From Stutzerimonas sp. S1 (GTDB lineage Bacteria > Pseudomonadota > Gammaproteobacteria > Pseudomonadales > Pseudomonadaceae), in NCBI RefSeq assembly GCF_025966695.1, contig NZ_JAOEIY010000002.1, positions 434,001-498,000 of the forward strand: 64,000 nt of DNA, in the 5' to 3' direction. A program made the translations under genes and the position numbers. Below, in pieces: positions 37,298 to 47,346 of the stretch. Positions within the stretch are counted from its first letter, which is position 1. Every line of letters starts with the position of its first letter. The notes under the pieces were generated by a model. It was not told where the DNA came from, did no database searches, and was given only the letters and a program-made list of their open reading frames with translations.

Positions 37298-39121
37298 CTA
37301 CTCACTGTGCAGAGCGGCATAAATCGACTCGGCAAGCTTTTTACTGATACCGGGCGCCTTGGCGATCTCATCAAGGGACGCTCGGCAGAGTTCCTGCAGA
37401 CCACCGAAGTGCTTGAGCAGTTCGCGCCGCCGCTTCGGCCCAATGCCCGCGACATCTTCCAGACTTGAGGTTCGCCGCGCCTTGCCGCGCCGCGCACGGT
37501 GCCCGGTAATCGCGAAACGGTGGGCTTCGTCACGCACTTGCTGGATGAGATGCAGTGCCGGCGAGTCGGCCGGCAGGGTGAATTCGTGCGCCGCGTCGTT
37601 GAGATACAACGTTTCCAGGCCGGGCTTGCGGGTGACGCCCTTGGCCACGCCGAGCAGGATCAGCTCGGGTACCGCCAGCTCTTCCAACACATCTCGCGCC
37701 ATGTTGAGCTGGCCCTTGCCACCGTCCACCAAGAGGATGTCGGGCAGCTTGCCCTCGCCTTCGGCCGCCTTTCGAAAACGCCGCGAGAGCGCCTGGTGCA
37801 TCGCCGCATAATCGTCTCCAGCCGTGACCCCTTCAATGTTGTAGCGGCGGTAGTCCGACTTCAGCGGCCCCTCCGGGCCAAATACCACGCAGGACGCAAC
37901 GGTGGCCTCGCCACTGGAATGGCTGATATCGAAGCATTCCAGGCGCGCTGGTGGCTCGTCGAGATTGAGCGCTTCGGCCAGCGCTTCGAAACGCGCCGAC
38001 AGATGTTGTCGATTGGCCAGGCGCGCCGACAACGCCTGCTCGGCATTGGTCAACGCGAGCTGCTGCCAACGTGAGCGCGTGCCGCGCACGCGTTGCACGA
38101 TGCTCAACTCGACGCCGCGCAGTTCGGCAACTGCACTGATCAGCGTGGGAAAGTCCTCGTGTACCGCGTTTACGATCAGCTCACCCGGCAGGTCGCGCTC
38201 GGCTGAGCCGAGGTAGTACTGCTCCAGAAATGCCTGAAGCACATCGCTGACACTTTCCTCGATGGCGACCTGCGGAAAGAAGTTCTTGCTGCCCAGCACC
38301 CTGCCCCCGCGGACGCTGATCAGGTGCACACAGGCCCCGCCGGGGCTGACTGCAGCGGCGACGATATCGACGTTGCCGCTGCCGCCCTCCATGCTCTGTT
38401 GATCCTGAACGCGGCGCAGAATGCCGATCTGATCGCGGATCTCCGCCGCACGCTCGAATTCAAGATTCATCGCGGCCTTTTCCATATTCCGCGACAGCTC
38501 CTCGGCCAGCGCATTGCTGCGCCCCTCGAGAAACATCACCGAATGGCGCACATCTTCGGCGTACTCGGCCGGCTCCACCAGATTCACGCAGGGCGCCTTA
38601 CAACGCTTTATCTGATACTGCAGACAAGGCCGCGTGCGGTTGCGGAAGTAACTGTCCTCGCACTGCCGGACGAAGAACGCCTTTTGCAGCAGGCTCAGGC
38701 TCTCGCGTATCGCGCCGGCACTAGGATACGGGCCGAAGTAACGCCCAGGCTCCTTCTTCGCGCCACGATGGATACTCAGGCGCGGAAACTCACCGGCGGA
38801 AAGAAAAACGTACGGATAGGATTTGTCGTCGCGCAACAGGATGTTGTACGGCGGTCGCCACTGCTTGATCAGCGTCTGTTCAAGCAGCAGCGCTTCCGTC
38901 TCGTTCGCCGTGATGGTGGTTTCCACCTGGGCGATTCTGGCAACCAGAGCCGCGGTTTTCGGCGCCTGGCCGGTTTTGCGGAAGTAGCTGGAGAGCCGTT
39001 TCTTGAGATTTTTTGCCTTGCCGACGTAGAGCAGTTTCTCGTCGGCATCGAACATCCGGTAGACACCCGGATGGCCGCTGCACGCCGCCAGGAAGGCGGA
39101 AGAGTCGAATCCGCTGGCCAT
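37298..39121 (-). CDS. uvrC: Excinuclease ABC subunit C
   Basis: A 607-residue nuclease making the two cuts in nucleotide excision repair with UvrAB. The GIY-YIG domain is at the N-terminus ([21 protein letters not shown]), a UVR motif near residue 205 ([20 protein letters not shown]), the RNase H-like C-terminal nuclease around [21 protein letters not shown] and [11 protein letters not shown], and two helix-hairpin-helix motifs at the end ([20 protein letters not shown]). Its ATG overlaps the gacA stop by one base, the well-known gacA-uvrC arrangement. Confidence 0.97.
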   Translation of the reverse strand: MASGFDSSAFLAACSGHPGVYRMFDADEKLLYVGKAKNLKKRLSSYFRKTGQAPKTAALVARIAQVETTITANETEALLLEQTLIKQWRPPYNILLRDDKSYPYVFLSAGEFPRLSIHRGAKKEPGRYFGPYPSAGAIRESLSLLQKAFFVRQCEDSYFRNRTRPCLQYQIKRCKAPCVNLVEPAEYAEDVRHSVMFLEGRSNALAEELSRNMEKAAMNLEFERAAEIRDQIGILRRVQDQQSMEGGSGNVDIVAAAVSPGGACVHLISVRGGRVLGSKNFFPQVAIEESVSDVLQAFLEQYYLGSAERDLPGELIVNAVHEDFPTLISAVAELRGVELSIVQRVRGTRSRWQQLALTNAEQALSARLANRQHLSARFEALAEALNLDEPPARLECFDISHSSGEATVASCVVFGPEGPLKSDYRRYNIEGVTAGDDYAAMHQALSRRFRKAAEGEGKLPDILLVDGGKGQLNMARDVLEELAVPELILLGVAKGVTRKPGLETLYLNDAAHEFTLPADSPALHLIQQVRDEAHRFAITGHRARRGKARRTSSLEDVAGIGPKRRRELLKHFGGLQELCRASLDEIAKAPGISKKLAESIYAALHSE

Positions 39122-39765
39122 CAGTTGATGGTGTCGACCATACCGTGCCGCACGGCCAGTAACGCCAACTCGACATCACTGGAAATCGAGAGCTTCTCGA
39201 ATATCCGGTAACGGTAGGTATTCACCGTTTTTGGCGACAGGCAGAGCTTGTCGGAAATAGCCTGGACCTTCTGGCAATTGGCGATCATCAGGGCGATCTG
39301 GATTTCCCGCTCGGACAGCAGGTCGAACGGCGATCCGTTGTTCTGCGGCTGGAAGGACTTCAGCGCCAGCTGCTGGGCGATCTGCGGGCTGATGTAGCGC
39401 TGCCCGGCGAAGACCATGCGGATGGCGCGGATCATTTCCTCCAGCGCTGCGCCCTTGGTCAGGTACCCCGCGGCGCCAGCCTGCAGCAGGCGCGTGGGAA
39501 ACGGGTCCTCTTCGCAGATCGTGACGGCAATGACCTTCAGGTCAGGATGGCTGCGCAGCAGCTTACGAGTGGCCTCCAGGCCGCCGATGCCCGGCATCTT
39601 CACATCCATCAGGACGACGTCAGGCTTGAGTTCGCGGGTTTTCTTGATGGCCTCTTCGCCGCAATCCGCCTGCCCGACTACGTACAACCCGTCGATGTCG
39701 GCCAGCATACGGGTAATGCCCGTGCGAACCAGATCGTGGTCATCTACCACCAGCACCCTAATCAA
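39121..39765 (-). CDS. gacA: Response regulator GacA
   Basis: A 214-residue NarL/FixJ-type regulator. The receiver domain has Asp54 ([13 protein letters not shown]), Asp8-Asp9 (VVDDHD) and Lys104 (YLTKGA). The DNA-binding domain near residues 145-210 contains [16 protein letters not shown] and [17 protein letters not shown]. In pseudomonads GacS/GacA switches on small RNAs that titrate Rsm proteins, controlling secondary metabolism and biofilm. Synteny with uvrC and pgsA supports the name. Confidence 0.97.
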   Translation of the reverse strand: MIRVLVVDDHDLVRTGITRMLADIDGLYVVGQADCGEEAIKKTRELKPDVVLMDVKMPGIGGLEATRKLLRSHPDLKVIAVTICEEDPFPTRLLQAGAAGYLTKGAALEEMIRAIRMVFAGQRYISPQIAQQLALKSFQPQNNGSPFDLLSEREIQIALMIANCQKVQAISDKLCLSPKTVNTYRYRIFEKLSISSDVELALLAVRHGMVDTIN

Positions 39766-39992
39766 GCAGACACCTCGTTAATGCAATTCAAAGCTGGCTG
39801 GCTGCGCGCTTCGTGAGAGCGGCGAACTCTACCAAAAAAACGGCCAGCCTCGCCTCCTATGGGGTGACGAAAATGGCCGCAACCCGCACGGCCATCGCGC
39901 TGAAACCTCGGTATTGAAGCGGTCCGTGCCGCCCATCAGCGAAAACTTACAATCGCGGCAGTGTAAGCCAATCGCTATCTAGTGCAGACCAT

Positions 39993-40874
39993 TCACGCGC
40001 GCAGTGCCAGGATTCTTCGTGCTCCGAGCAGTACCAGCACACCGATCAAGCTACCGATCAGCAGGTCCGGATAACGCGAGCCGGTCCAGGCTACCAGCCC
40101 GCCAGCGACAATCACGCCGGCATTGATCAACACGTCATTGGCCGAAAAGATCCAGCTGGCACGCATATGCACCCCGCCCTTCCGGTGCCTGTGGATCAGG
40201 GCCAGACAGCTGACGTTGGCCAGCAGCGCCACGCAGGCCACGCCCATCATCGCCATCGACTGCGGTTCGCTGCCAAAGACAAATCGCCGCACCACCTCAG
40301 CCAGCAGACCAACTGCGAGCACCAGTTGAAGCAGACCGGCAAGCTTGGCAGCGCGCATCTGCAGGTGTACGCCGCGACCGACGGCATACAGCGCCACACC
40401 ATAGACGGCGGCATCGGCGAACATGTCCAGCGAATCACCAATGAGGCCGGCAGACTGTGCGAACAGCCCGGCGAGCAGCTCGGCGACGAACATGCCCCCG
40501 TTGATGGCCAGCAGTGTCTTGAGGGTCTTCGACTCGTTGGCAGCGGCCACATCGTTCAACGGTTGTTCAGCCGCAGCGCAGGTTTCGAGCAACACTGCAC
40601 CCAGGCCGAGCTCACTCAGGCGATCGGCAATCGGCCCGACGGCGCCATCATGGGCAACCTGCAGGCGACGACCCGGCAGGTCGAATACCAGGCCGCTGAC
40701 CTCTGCGCGGCCTTCCAGCGCCAGGCGGATCATCCGTTCTTCGGCCGGGCAATCCATTTTTGGCACCTGAAACAGGCTGACCCAACGACCACTCGGTGCC
40801 AATGCAGGCTCGGCCGCCTTTGCCGAACCGTCGCCGCGTCCACACTGTCGATCACAGCCACTCATGGCCATCAT
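39993..40874 (-). CDS. CDF-family cation transporter with N-terminal metal-binding segment
   Basis: A 290-residue membrane protein. The N-terminal 100 residues form a cytoplasmic MerP/HMA-like segment (FQVPKMDCPAEERMIRLAL, one Cys). The rest has about six helices of the cation diffusion facilitator type: GDSLDMFADAAVYG and FSANDVLINAGVIVAGGLV hold the usual transport-site positions, with Asp retained and Asn in place of His in the second. The protein begins MMAMSGCDRQCGRGDG, with three alternative ATGs (40874, 40871, 40865). It ends the arsO-ACR3-permease-thioredoxin run, so metal export is likely, but the substrate is unknown. Confidence 0.8.
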   Translation of the reverse strand: MMAMSGCDRQCGRGDGSAKAAEPALAPSGRWVSLFQVPKMDCPAEERMIRLALEGRAEVSGLVFDLPGRRLQVAHDGAVGPIADRLSELGLGAVLLETCAAAEQPLNDVAAANESKTLKTLLAINGGMFVAELLAGLFAQSAGLIGDSLDMFADAAVYGVALYAVGRGVHLQMRAAKLAGLLQLVLAVGLLAEVVRRFVFGSEPQSMAMMGVACVALLANVSCLALIHRHRKGGVHMRASWIFSANDVLINAGVIVAGGLVAWTGSRYPDLLIGSLIGVLVLLGARRILALRA

Positions 40875-40899
40875 CCAAGGAGGCGCTCGTCAACGTCGC

Positions 40900-41136
40900 T
40901 CACTGCCCCTGCACCAATGCGGCAATCTCGTCGGAGCTGAGCACTTTGCCCACAGAGACAACCTTGTCGTCGATCACCAGGGCCGGGGTGGACATCACGC
41001 CGTAGCCGGCGATTTCGGCGAAATCGGTCACCTTCACCACCTCGGCCTCGCGTCCCAGCGACGCCAATGCCTGGTGAGTATTGTCGGCCAAGGTCACGCA
41101 CTTCTTGCAGCCGGAGCCCAGGATCTTGATCAGCAT
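40900..41136 (-). CDS. Small thioredoxin-like redox protein
   Basis: A 78-residue thioredoxin-fold protein with the dithiol motif GSGCKKC near residues 8-13 and the cis-Pro loop VMSTPALVID. Such proteins stand next to ArsP/DUF318 permeases in many bacteria, as here (15 bp apart). It may reduce or pass on a metalloid or metal thiolate; this role is inferred from gene pairing. Confidence 0.88.
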   Translation of the reverse strand: MLIKILGSGCKKCVTLADNTHQALASLGREAEVVKVTDFAEIAGYGVMSTPALVIDDKVVSVGKVLSSDEIAALVQGQ

Positions 41137-41151
41137 GGCGAATCTCCCATC

Positions 41152-42156
41152 TCAGATGAACAGGTAAGCAAATGCATTAAACAGGTAGCCGATCAGCATG
41201 ATGCCCATCAGCACGATGGCAATGAACAGCGCCAGCAGCGGCGCCTTGACCACCTTTTTCAGCATGATCAGCGACGGCAGCGACAGCGCGGTGACCGACA
41301 TCATGAACGCCAGTACGGTGCCCAGGCCAACGCCCTTGGCCACCAGAGCCTCGGCAATCGGCAGAGTGCCGAAGATGTCGGCGTACATCGGCGCGCCCAC
41401 CAGCGTGGCCAGCGGCACCGACCACCAGTTGTCCTGGCCGATGACCTTTTCGATCAGACCCGCCGGAATCCAGTTGTGAATGGCAGCGCCGATGCCCACG
41501 CCGATCAGGATATACAGCCAAACCTTGCGGATGATCTCTCCCACCTGCTCGCGGGCGTAGGTCAGGCGGTCGCGCAGGGTGAGCTGTTCCTGTGGCAGGT
41601 CCAGGACCTTCTGTTGCGTGACGAAGGCCTCGACGTACTGTTCTATCCCAGCCTTGCCAATCAGCGTCCCGCCGATCACTGCCAGCACGATGCCCACTAC
41701 CACGTAGGCCAGCGCAATCGACCAGTTGAAGATGCTGGCCAGCAGGATCATCGACGCCAGATCGACCAGCGGCGAGGAGATCAGGAACGAGAAGGTCACA
41801 GCCAGCGGCAGACCCGAACTGGTGAAGCCGATGAACAGCGGGATCGACGAGCAGGAACAGAACGGCGTGACCGTTCCCAGCAGTGCGCCGGTGAGGTTGG
41901 CGCGAAAGCCGCGCATGCGACCGAGAATGCGCCGTGTGCGCTCCGGCGGGAAATAACTCTGGATCCAGGAGATACCGAAGATCAGCGCCGACAGCAGGAT
42001 GAAGATCTTGATCACGTCATAGATGAAGAAATGCAGGCTGCCGCCGACGCGACTGGCCGTATCCAGGCCTAGCCCCTGCTCAAGCAGCAGACGCACCAGA
42101 TACGCGAGCCATTCCATGCGCAGCAGCTGATCATTGAGCCAACCGAAGATCGTCAT
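41152..42156 (-). CDS. arsP: ArsP/DUF318-type permease
   Basis: A 334-residue protein with about eight membrane helices. TPFCSCSSIPLFIGFTSSGLP is the family signature with three cysteines/serines facing the substrate path in relatives; LISSPLVDLASMILL and GAPMYADIFGTLPIAEALV are also typical. ArsP exports trivalent methyl or aromatic arsenicals. The name follows from family and place beside ACR3 (10 bp apart); related permeases of unknown substrate exist, so it is provisional. Confidence 0.82.
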   Translation of the reverse strand: MTIFGWLNDQLLRMEWLAYLVRLLLEQGLGLDTASRVGGSLHFFIYDVIKIFILLSALIFGISWIQSYFPPERTRRILGRMRGFRANLTGALLGTVTPFCSCSSIPLFIGFTSSGLPLAVTFSFLISSPLVDLASMILLASIFNWSIALAYVVVGIVLAVIGGTLIGKAGIEQYVEAFVTQQKVLDLPQEQLTLRDRLTYAREQVGEIIRKVWLYILIGVGIGAAIHNWIPAGLIEKVIGQDNWWSVPLATLVGAPMYADIFGTLPIAEALVAKGVGLGTVLAFMMSVTALSLPSLIMLKKVVKAPLLALFIAIVLMGIMLIGYLFNAFAYLFI

Positions 42157-42166
42157 GCGGCCTCCT

Positions 42167-43246
42167 TCAACGACGCACGAGCGCGCGGTTGTACCAGTCG
42201 CGACTGCTCATCACCATGCGCACCAGCCAGAGCATCACCGGCACTTCGATCAGCACACCGACCACCGTGGCCAGGGCGGCGCCGGAGTCGAAGCCATAGA
42301 GCACGATGGCCACAGCCACCGCCAGTTCGAAGAAGTTGGAGGCGCCGATCATCGTCGACGGCCCGGCGACGTCGTGGCCCACGCGGAAGCTGCGATTGAG
42401 CCAGTAGCCGAGGCCGGCGATGAACAGTGTCTGCAGCAGGATCGGCACCGCCAACATGGCGATGATCAATGGCTGCTCCACGATGGCTTCGCCCTGAAAG
42501 GAGAACAGCAACACCAGGGTCGCCAGCAGCGCGATGATGGAGAACGGCGAGATCTTCGCCAGCGCCGCCTGGAAGGCCGCCTCGCCACCCTTGAGCAATC
42601 GGGCGCGGATGAACTGGGCAATAGCCAGCGGAATGACGATGTACATCACCACCGACAGCAGCAGAGTGTCCCAAGGCACCGGGATCGACGACACGCCAAG
42701 CAGCAGAGCGACGATGGGCGCGAAGGCGAACACCATCACCAGATCATTGAGCGCCACCTGGGTCAGGGTGAAGTTGGCGTTGCCGTTGCACAGATTGCTC
42801 CAGACGAAAACCATCGCCGTGCAAGGGGCCGCGCCGAGCAGGATCAGCCCGGCCATGTAGCTGTCGATCTCGTCCGCCGGCAGCCAGCCAGCGAACAGGT
42901 GCTTGATGAACAACCAGCCGAACAGGGCCATGCTGAACGGTTTCACCGCCCAGTTGACGAACAGCGTGATGCCCATGCCCGCCTTCTGCTGGCGGACCTC
43001 ATGTAGCGCGGCGAAGTCGATCTTCATCAGCATGGGGATGATCATCACCCAGATCAGCAGCCCCACCGGAATGTTGACCTGGGCAATCTCCAGCGCACCG
43101 ACTGCCTGCGCAGCCGACGGCAGAGTCAGCCCCAGCACTGTGCCGGCGACAATACAGAGCAACACCCACAGCGTCAGATAGCGCTCGAAGAAGCCGAGCG
43201 GTGTACCGGAGGCCTTCTTTGCCGCCACCTCACAGGGACTGGACAT
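42167..43246 (-). CDS. arsB: ACR3-family arsenite efflux transporter
   Basis: A 359-residue membrane protein with ten helices. ILLGAAPCTAMVFVWSNLCNGN holds the essential conserved Cys of ACR3, and GPSTMIGASNFFELAVAVAIVL is the other family signature. It exports arsenite, driven by the membrane potential. ATG 43246 follows GGAAGG. Pseudomonas databases name ACR3 genes either arsB or acr3. Confidence 0.94.
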   Translation of the reverse strand: MSSPCEVAAKKASGTPLGFFERYLTLWVLLCIVAGTVLGLTLPSAAQAVGALEIAQVNIPVGLLIWVMIIPMLMKIDFAALHEVRQQKAGMGITLFVNWAVKPFSMALFGWLFIKHLFAGWLPADEIDSYMAGLILLGAAPCTAMVFVWSNLCNGNANFTLTQVALNDLVMVFAFAPIVALLLGVSSIPVPWDTLLLSVVMYIVIPLAIAQFIRARLLKGGEAAFQAALAKISPFSIIALLATLVLLFSFQGEAIVEQPLIIAMLAVPILLQTLFIAGLGYWLNRSFRVGHDVAGPSTMIGASNFFELAVAVAIVLYGFDSGAALATVVGVLIEVPVMLWLVRMVMSSRDWYNRALVRR

Positions 43247-43302
43247 CAGTATTTCCTTCCGTTCTTGCAATTGCCGAGCGGCCGCTGAGCGGGCCCGGGT
43301 AA

Positions 43303-44370
43303 TCAGTGTTCGCCGAGCGCCTCGGCAATCTCGCTGGCTGTGCTGCGCGCGGTGCGCATCACACCGAGCAGGGTGGCAGAAGCAGTGCCAGTCCACTCGC
43401 CGTAGCCGACCAGCCAAAGGTTCGGCTGCTTCAGCGCACGGGTTCCGTCGAGGGCCACCTTACAGTCGCTCTCGATCACACCCAGCTCGCTCAGGTGATT
43501 AAGGGCCGGACGGAAACCGGTGCACCAGATCACCGCATCGACTTCGGCGCGGCGGCCGTCGGCCCACTCCACGCCGTACTCGGTGAACCGCTCAAACGGC
43601 CTTTCGCTGACCAGCACGCCGCGGCTGCGCGCCTCGCGCACCGGCTCGACCATCACCACATCGCCCAGGCCGCCGACCGGCTCGTCAACCGTGCGGCCTT
43701 CCTGCTGCGCCTTCCAGCGTTCGGTGGCACGCTCGAACAGCGCGCGGCCATCGACGTCATCGGCCAGGAACTGTGGTGGCTCGGGGGTAATCCACAGGGT
43801 GGCGGCGACCTTGGATACCTCGGCTAGAACCTGCGCGCCAGAGTTTCCGCCGCCAACGATCATCACCCGCTGGCCGACGAAAGGAACCGGGTCGACGTAG
43901 TGCGCCGAGTGCAACTGCACCCCGGCGAACTGCTCGCGGCCGGGATAGTCGGGAATGTACGGATTGCTCCAAGTACCGGTGGCACTGACCACCGCCCTCG
44001 CCCGCCAGCTCTGCTCGCCGGCATATACCCGCAGGTGGTCACCGTCGCATTCAACGGATTCGACGTGCACCGGACGCTGCACCGGGAGCTTGTAGCGCTC
44101 CTCGTAGCGGCTCAGGTAGTCGATGACCTCACTGCGAGTCGGGTAGGTGCTCGCCCCCACGGGCATCGGCCAGCCCGGGAGCGAGCTCCAGGTCGCAGGC
44201 GAGAACAACCGCAGTGACTCCCAGCCATGCAGCCAGGCGCCGCCCGGCGTGGCCTGTGCATCGAGCAGAAGGAAGGAAAGCTGGGTGCGGCGCAGGAAGT
44301 AGGCGGTGGCCAGGGCAGACTGGCCACCGCCGATGACGACTACATCGACATCCTTCGGACTGGCGGACAT
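43303..44370 (-). CDS. arsO: Flavin-dependent monooxygenase-like ArsO
   Basis: A 355-residue FAD/NAD(P)-dependent oxidoreductase. [18 protein letters not shown] is the FAD Rossmann motif, [18 protein letters not shown] the NADPH motif, and [14 protein letters not shown] the third FAD-associated motif. Proteins of this type in ars operons are called ArsO; the reaction on arsenicals is not settled. First gene of the leftward operon, with a putative ArsR operator 67 bp upstream. Confidence 0.88.
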   Translation of the reverse strand: MSASPKDVDVVVIGGGQSALATAYFLRRTQLSFLLLDAQATPGGAWLHGWESLRLFSPATWSSLPGWPMPVGASTYPTRSEVIDYLSRYEERYKLPVQRPVHVESVECDGDHLRVYAGEQSWRARAVVSATGTWSNPYIPDYPGREQFAGVQLHSAHYVDPVPFVGQRVMIVGGGNSGAQVLAEVSKVAATLWITPEPPQFLADDVDGRALFERATERWKAQQEGRTVDEPVGGLGDVVMVEPVREARSRGVLVSERPFERFTEYGVEWADGRRAEVDAVIWCTGFRPALNHLSELGVIESDCKVALDGTRALKQPNLWLVGYGEWTGTASATLLGVMRTARSTASEIAEALGEH

Positions 44371-44437
44371 GTGCGACTCCGAGATTGCGGGCTGTCACGC
44401 GCTGGTAATACAAGCGCCTTCAGAATGGGCGAACGAT

Positions 44438-44460
44438 AACATACGAAAATACAGATATTC
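44438..44460 (-). promoter_or_regulatory. Putative ArsR operator for the arsO operon
   Basis: Read toward arsO the element is GAATATCTGTATTTTCGTATGTT. Its outer parts (GAATAT ... TATGTT) equal the element in front of arsR in the opposite orientation. The A/T-rich core could overlap a -10 region. Confidence 0.6.
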
Positions 44461-44525
44461 ATTGTCTTGAGTCGATAAACCGAAACTGAGCTTATCCAGA
44501 TCAGCGAACATCCTGTAGCTTTACC

Positions 44526-44548
44526 GAATATTCGATTTAGCATATGTT
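44526..44548 (+). promoter_or_regulatory. Putative ArsR operator for the arsR operon
   Basis: Read toward arsR: GAATATTCGATTTAGCATATGTT, ending 28 bp before the arsR ATG. It is an inverted copy of 44438-44460. GAATATTC is itself palindromic. Binding by ArsR is inferred from position and symmetry. Confidence 0.6.
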
Positions 44549-44576
44549 CTGCCCACGATGAACTCGGAGAGTGTCG

Positions 44577-44933
44577 ATGGCCGACCACCTCACCCCGCCC
44601 CTGGTATGCAAGTGCCTGGCCGACGAAACCCGTGCGCGCATCGCGTTGCTGATCGCCCGTGAGCAGGAGCTGTGCGTGTGCGAACTGGTCTGCGCGCTGA
44701 ATGAAAGTCAGCCGAAGATATCCCGCCACCTGGCGCAGCTGCGTAACTGTGGGCTGCTGGCCGACCGCCGACAAGGCCAGTGGGTGTTCTACCGTCTCCA
44801 TCCGGCATTGCCAGACTGGGTACACGACCTGCTCAAGCTGATGCTCGATTCCAACCGCCACTGGCTGAGCCCGCAAAGCCAGCGTCTGGCGGCCATGGGC
44901 GAGCGCCCCGAGCGCAGCGCCGCCTGCTGCTGA
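44577..44933 (+). CDS. arsR: Arsenite-responsive repressor
   Basis: A 118-residue winged helix-turn-helix repressor. The metal-sensing motif ELCVCELVCALNESQPKISRHLAQL combines Cys-Val-Cys (ligands for As(III)) with the recognition helix. The C-terminus ends AACC, two more cysteines, which occur as extra ligands in some ArsR types. ATG 44577 has GGAGAG upstream. It would release the two nearby operators when arsenite or antimonite binds. Confidence 0.94.
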   Translation: MADHLTPPLVCKCLADETRARIALLIAREQELCVCELVCALNESQPKISRHLAQLRNCGLLADRRQGQWVFYRLHPALPDWVHDLLKLMLDSNRHWLSPQSQRLAAMGERPERSAACC

Positions 44934-44954
44934 ACACCACTACCGGAGCCCACC

Positions 44955-45668
44955 ATGCCCGCCGACCTGTCCAACGTCGACCCGCAACTGCTTGAGCTGC
45001 CCGATCTCGCCAGGCTCGAGCCGCCGGCGACGACCACGCACAAGCCACGAATCCTGCTGCTTTACGGCTCCAACCGAGCGCATTCCTTCAGCCGCTTGCT
45101 AACCCTCGAAGCGGCGTGTTTGCTGGAGAACATGGGCGCCGAGACGCGCATCTTCCACCCTGCCGGTCTGCCATTGCCGGACGATGCTCCCGACGATCAC
45201 CCCAAGGTGCGGGAGCTGCGCGAGCTGATGCAGTGGTCGGAAGGCCAGGTATGGTGTTCACCGGAACGCCACGGCGCGATGAGCGCTGTGTTCAAGGCAC
45301 AGATCGACTGGGTGCCGCTGGCCATGGGTGCCGTGCGTCCGACGCAGGGCAAGACCCTGGCGCTGATGCAGGTCTGTGGTGGCTCGCAGTCGTTCAACGC
45401 GGTCAACCAGATGCGCGTGCTCGGGCGCTGGATGCGCATGTTCACCATCCCCAACCAGTCATCCGTAGCCAAGGCGTGGCAGGAGTTCGACGAGAACGAC
45501 CGCATGAAGCCATCGGCGTATTACGACCGCGTGGTCGACGTGATGGAAGAGCTGCTCAAGTTCACCCTGCTGTTACGCGGCCGCACCGACTACCTGGTCG
45601 ACCGCTATTCCGAGCGCAAGGAGTCGGCCGAGGAGCTGTCCCGCCGCGTCAACCAGCGCTCGATCTGA
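44955..45668 (+). CDS. arsH: ArsH organoarsenical/NADPH-FMN oxidoreductase
   Basis: A 237-residue flavodoxin-fold protein. [24 protein letters not shown] is the FMN phosphate loop, [22 protein letters not shown] the ArsH signature. Known ArsH oxidises trivalent organoarsenicals to less toxic pentavalent forms with NADPH. It starts 21 bp after arsR, with GGAGC upstream. Confidence 0.95.
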   Translation: MPADLSNVDPQLLELPDLARLEPPATTTHKPRILLLYGSNRAHSFSRLLTLEAACLLENMGAETRIFHPAGLPLPDDAPDDHPKVRELRELMQWSEGQVWCSPERHGAMSAVFKAQIDWVPLAMGAVRPTQGKTLALMQVCGGSQSFNAVNQMRVLGRWMRMFTIPNQSSVAKAWQEFDENDRMKPSAYYDRVVDVMEELLKFTLLLRGRTDYLVDRYSERKESAEELSRRVNQRSI

Positions 45669-45685
45669 ATCGCGAGGAAATCACC

Positions 45686-46183
45686 GTGCAACATCCTTAC
45701 GACACTCTCACCCTGCCCGACTGCGCCGGCCGGCTGATCTTTACACCCTGCCCCGGCAGCAAGGACACCAGCGTCGCTGAAGCGCTGGACACCCTGCAGG
45801 CTGCCGGCGCCGAGGCACTGATCACCCTGATGCCCGCCACGGAGCTGGAACTGAACCAGGCCACCGAACTGCCGCAACTGTGCGCGCAGCGCAATCTGGC
45901 GTGGTTCCACCTGCCGGTGGCCGACGAACAGGTTCCGCTGGCGGATTTCGACGAAGCCTGGAGCGCCAGTCGCTTGCGCATAGGCGCCCTGCTCGATGAG
46001 GGCCGAGGTATCGCCATCCATTGCAAGGGCGGCTCAGGGCGCACCGGGCTGATCGCCGCGCGCATCCTGATCGACCGCGGCCTGCCGCGCGCCGAGGCCG
46101 TCGCCAGGGTCCAGGCCCTGCGGCCCAAGGCCATCCAGCATCCGGCCCACGTGGCCTGGCTTGAGCAGTTCGACGCTGACTGA
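45686..46183 (+). CDS. Cysteine phosphatase-like protein of the ars operon
   Basis: A 165-residue dual-specificity/tyrosine phosphatase fold. The P-loop [10 protein letters not shown] near residues 112-121 has the catalytic Cys and Arg, and [10 protein letters not shown] may form the acid loop. The GTG start at 45686 follows CGAGGAA. It is not a low-molecular-weight arsenate reductase (no CxxxxxRS near the N-terminus); it stands between arsH and the GAPDH gene. Perhaps it handles phosphate or arsenate esters made by the GAPDH step, which is inference. Confidence 0.82.
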   Translation: MQHPYDTLTLPDCAGRLIFTPCPGSKDTSVAEALDTLQAAGAEALITLMPATELELNQATELPQLCAQRNLAWFHLPVADEQVPLADFDEAWSASRLRIGALLDEGRGIAIHCKGGSGRTGLIAARILIDRGLPRAEAVARVQALRPKAIQHPAHVAWLEQFDAD

Positions 46184-46208
46184 CATTGACCGATTCGAGG
46201 ACTTGCGC

Positions 46209-47213
46209 ATGACCATCAAAGTAGGCATCAACGGCTTCGGTCGCATCGGACGTCTGGCCCTGCGCGCCGCCTGGGGCTGGCCGGAGCTGGAGTTCGTGCA
46301 GATCAACGATCCGGCCGGTGACGCCGCGACCCACGCCCACCTGCTCAACTTCGACTCGGTACACGGTCGCTGGCAGCATGAGGCGAGCAGCGAGGGCGCC
46401 TGTGTGATGATCGACGGCAAGCGCGTCCGAGTCAGCGCCAACAAGGCCATCGCCGACACCGACTGGAGCGGCTGCGATCTGGTGATCGAGGCCAGCGGCA
46501 AGATGAAGACCGTCGCCGTGCTGCAGGGCTACCTCGACCAGGGCGTCAAGCGTGTGGTGGTCAGCGCGCCGGTCAAGGAACCAGGCGCACTGAACATCGT
46601 CATGGGCGTCAACGACCAGCTGTTCGATCCGGCTTCGCACCGTATCGTCACCGCCGCCTCCTGCACCACCAACTGCCTGGCACCGGTGGTCAAGGTGATC
46701 CACGAGGCCCTGGGCATCCGTCACGGCTCGATCACCACCATTCACGATCTGACCAACACCCAGAGCATCCTCGACCAGCCGCACAAGGACCTGCGGCGTG
46801 CCCGCGCCTCGGGCATGAGCCTGATCCCGACCACCACCGGCTCGGCCACCGCCATCGCCGAGATTTTCCCCGAGCTGCGCGGCCGGCTGAATGGCCACGC
46901 CGTGCGCGTGCCGCTGGCCAACGCCTCGCTGACCGATTGCGTATTCGAGGTCGAGCGCGCGACCAGCGTCGGGGAAGTGAACCAGTTGCTCAAGACTGCC
47001 GCCGATGGTCCGCTCAAGGGCATCCTCGGCTACGAGCAACGCCCGCTGGTTTCCATCGACTACCGCACCGACCCGCGCTCATCGATCATCGACGCGCTGT
47101 CGACCATGGTGATCAACGGCACGCAGGTGAAGATCTACGCCTGGTACGACAACGAGTGGGGCTACGCCAACCGCACCGTGGAGCTGGCGCGCAAGGTCGG
47201 TCTGGCCGGCTGA
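46209..47213 (+). CDS. ArsJ-associated glyceraldehyde-3-phosphate dehydrogenase
   Basis: A 334-residue [20 protein letters not shown] binds [13 protein letters not shown] contains the catalytic Cys, and [11 protein letters not shown] is the C-terminal signature. Beside arsJ such enzymes form 1-arseno-3-phosphoglycerate from arsenate and glyceraldehyde-3-phosphate; ArsJ then exports it. The ATG at 46209 was chosen over the earlier frame start at 46161, which overlaps the phosphatase-like gene. Confidence 0.94.
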   Translation: MTIKVGINGFGRIGRLALRAAWGWPELEFVQINDPAGDAATHAHLLNFDSVHGRWQHEASSEGACVMIDGKRVRVSANKAIADTDWSGCDLVIEASGKMKTVAVLQGYLDQGVKRVVVSAPVKEPGALNIVMGVNDQLFDPASHRIVTAASCTTNCLAPVVKVIHEALGIRHGSITTIHDLTNTQSILDQPHKDLRRARASGMSLIPTTTGSATAIAEIFPELRGRLNGHAVRVPLANASLTDCVFEVERATSVGEVNQLLKTAADGPLKGILGYEQRPLVSIDYRTDPRSSIIDALSTMVINGTQVKIYAWYDNEWGYANRTVELARKVGLAG

Positions 47214-47230
47214 GACCAGCATCGCCGTTC

Positions 47231-47318
47231 AGGTGGAAAATCGCGGCGCGAGTTTTCCACCCTACGGTATCGATCGCGGATCGTAGGGTTGGAAACGGCC
47301 GCCGGCCTTTTCCACCTG
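47231..47318. repeat. Intra-operon palindromic repeat, copy 3 (GAPDH-arsJ)
   Basis: AGGTGGAAAATCGC with GCGAGTTTTCCACCCTACG, a central CGATCGCGGATCG spacer, then CGTAGGGTTGGAAACGGCC with GGCCTTTTCCACCT. Two hairpins back to back fill most of the gap before arsJ. Confidence 0.8.
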
Positions 47319-47346
47319 TTACCAGCACACCGGCCTGGAACCGTTC

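Noticed and set aside
45686..46183. Calling the phosphatase-like gene arsC
   Set aside because: Thioredoxin-linked ArsC has its P-loop at the extreme N-terminus. Here the P-loop is near residue 112 and follows the HCxxGxxRTG pattern of dual-specificity phosphatases.
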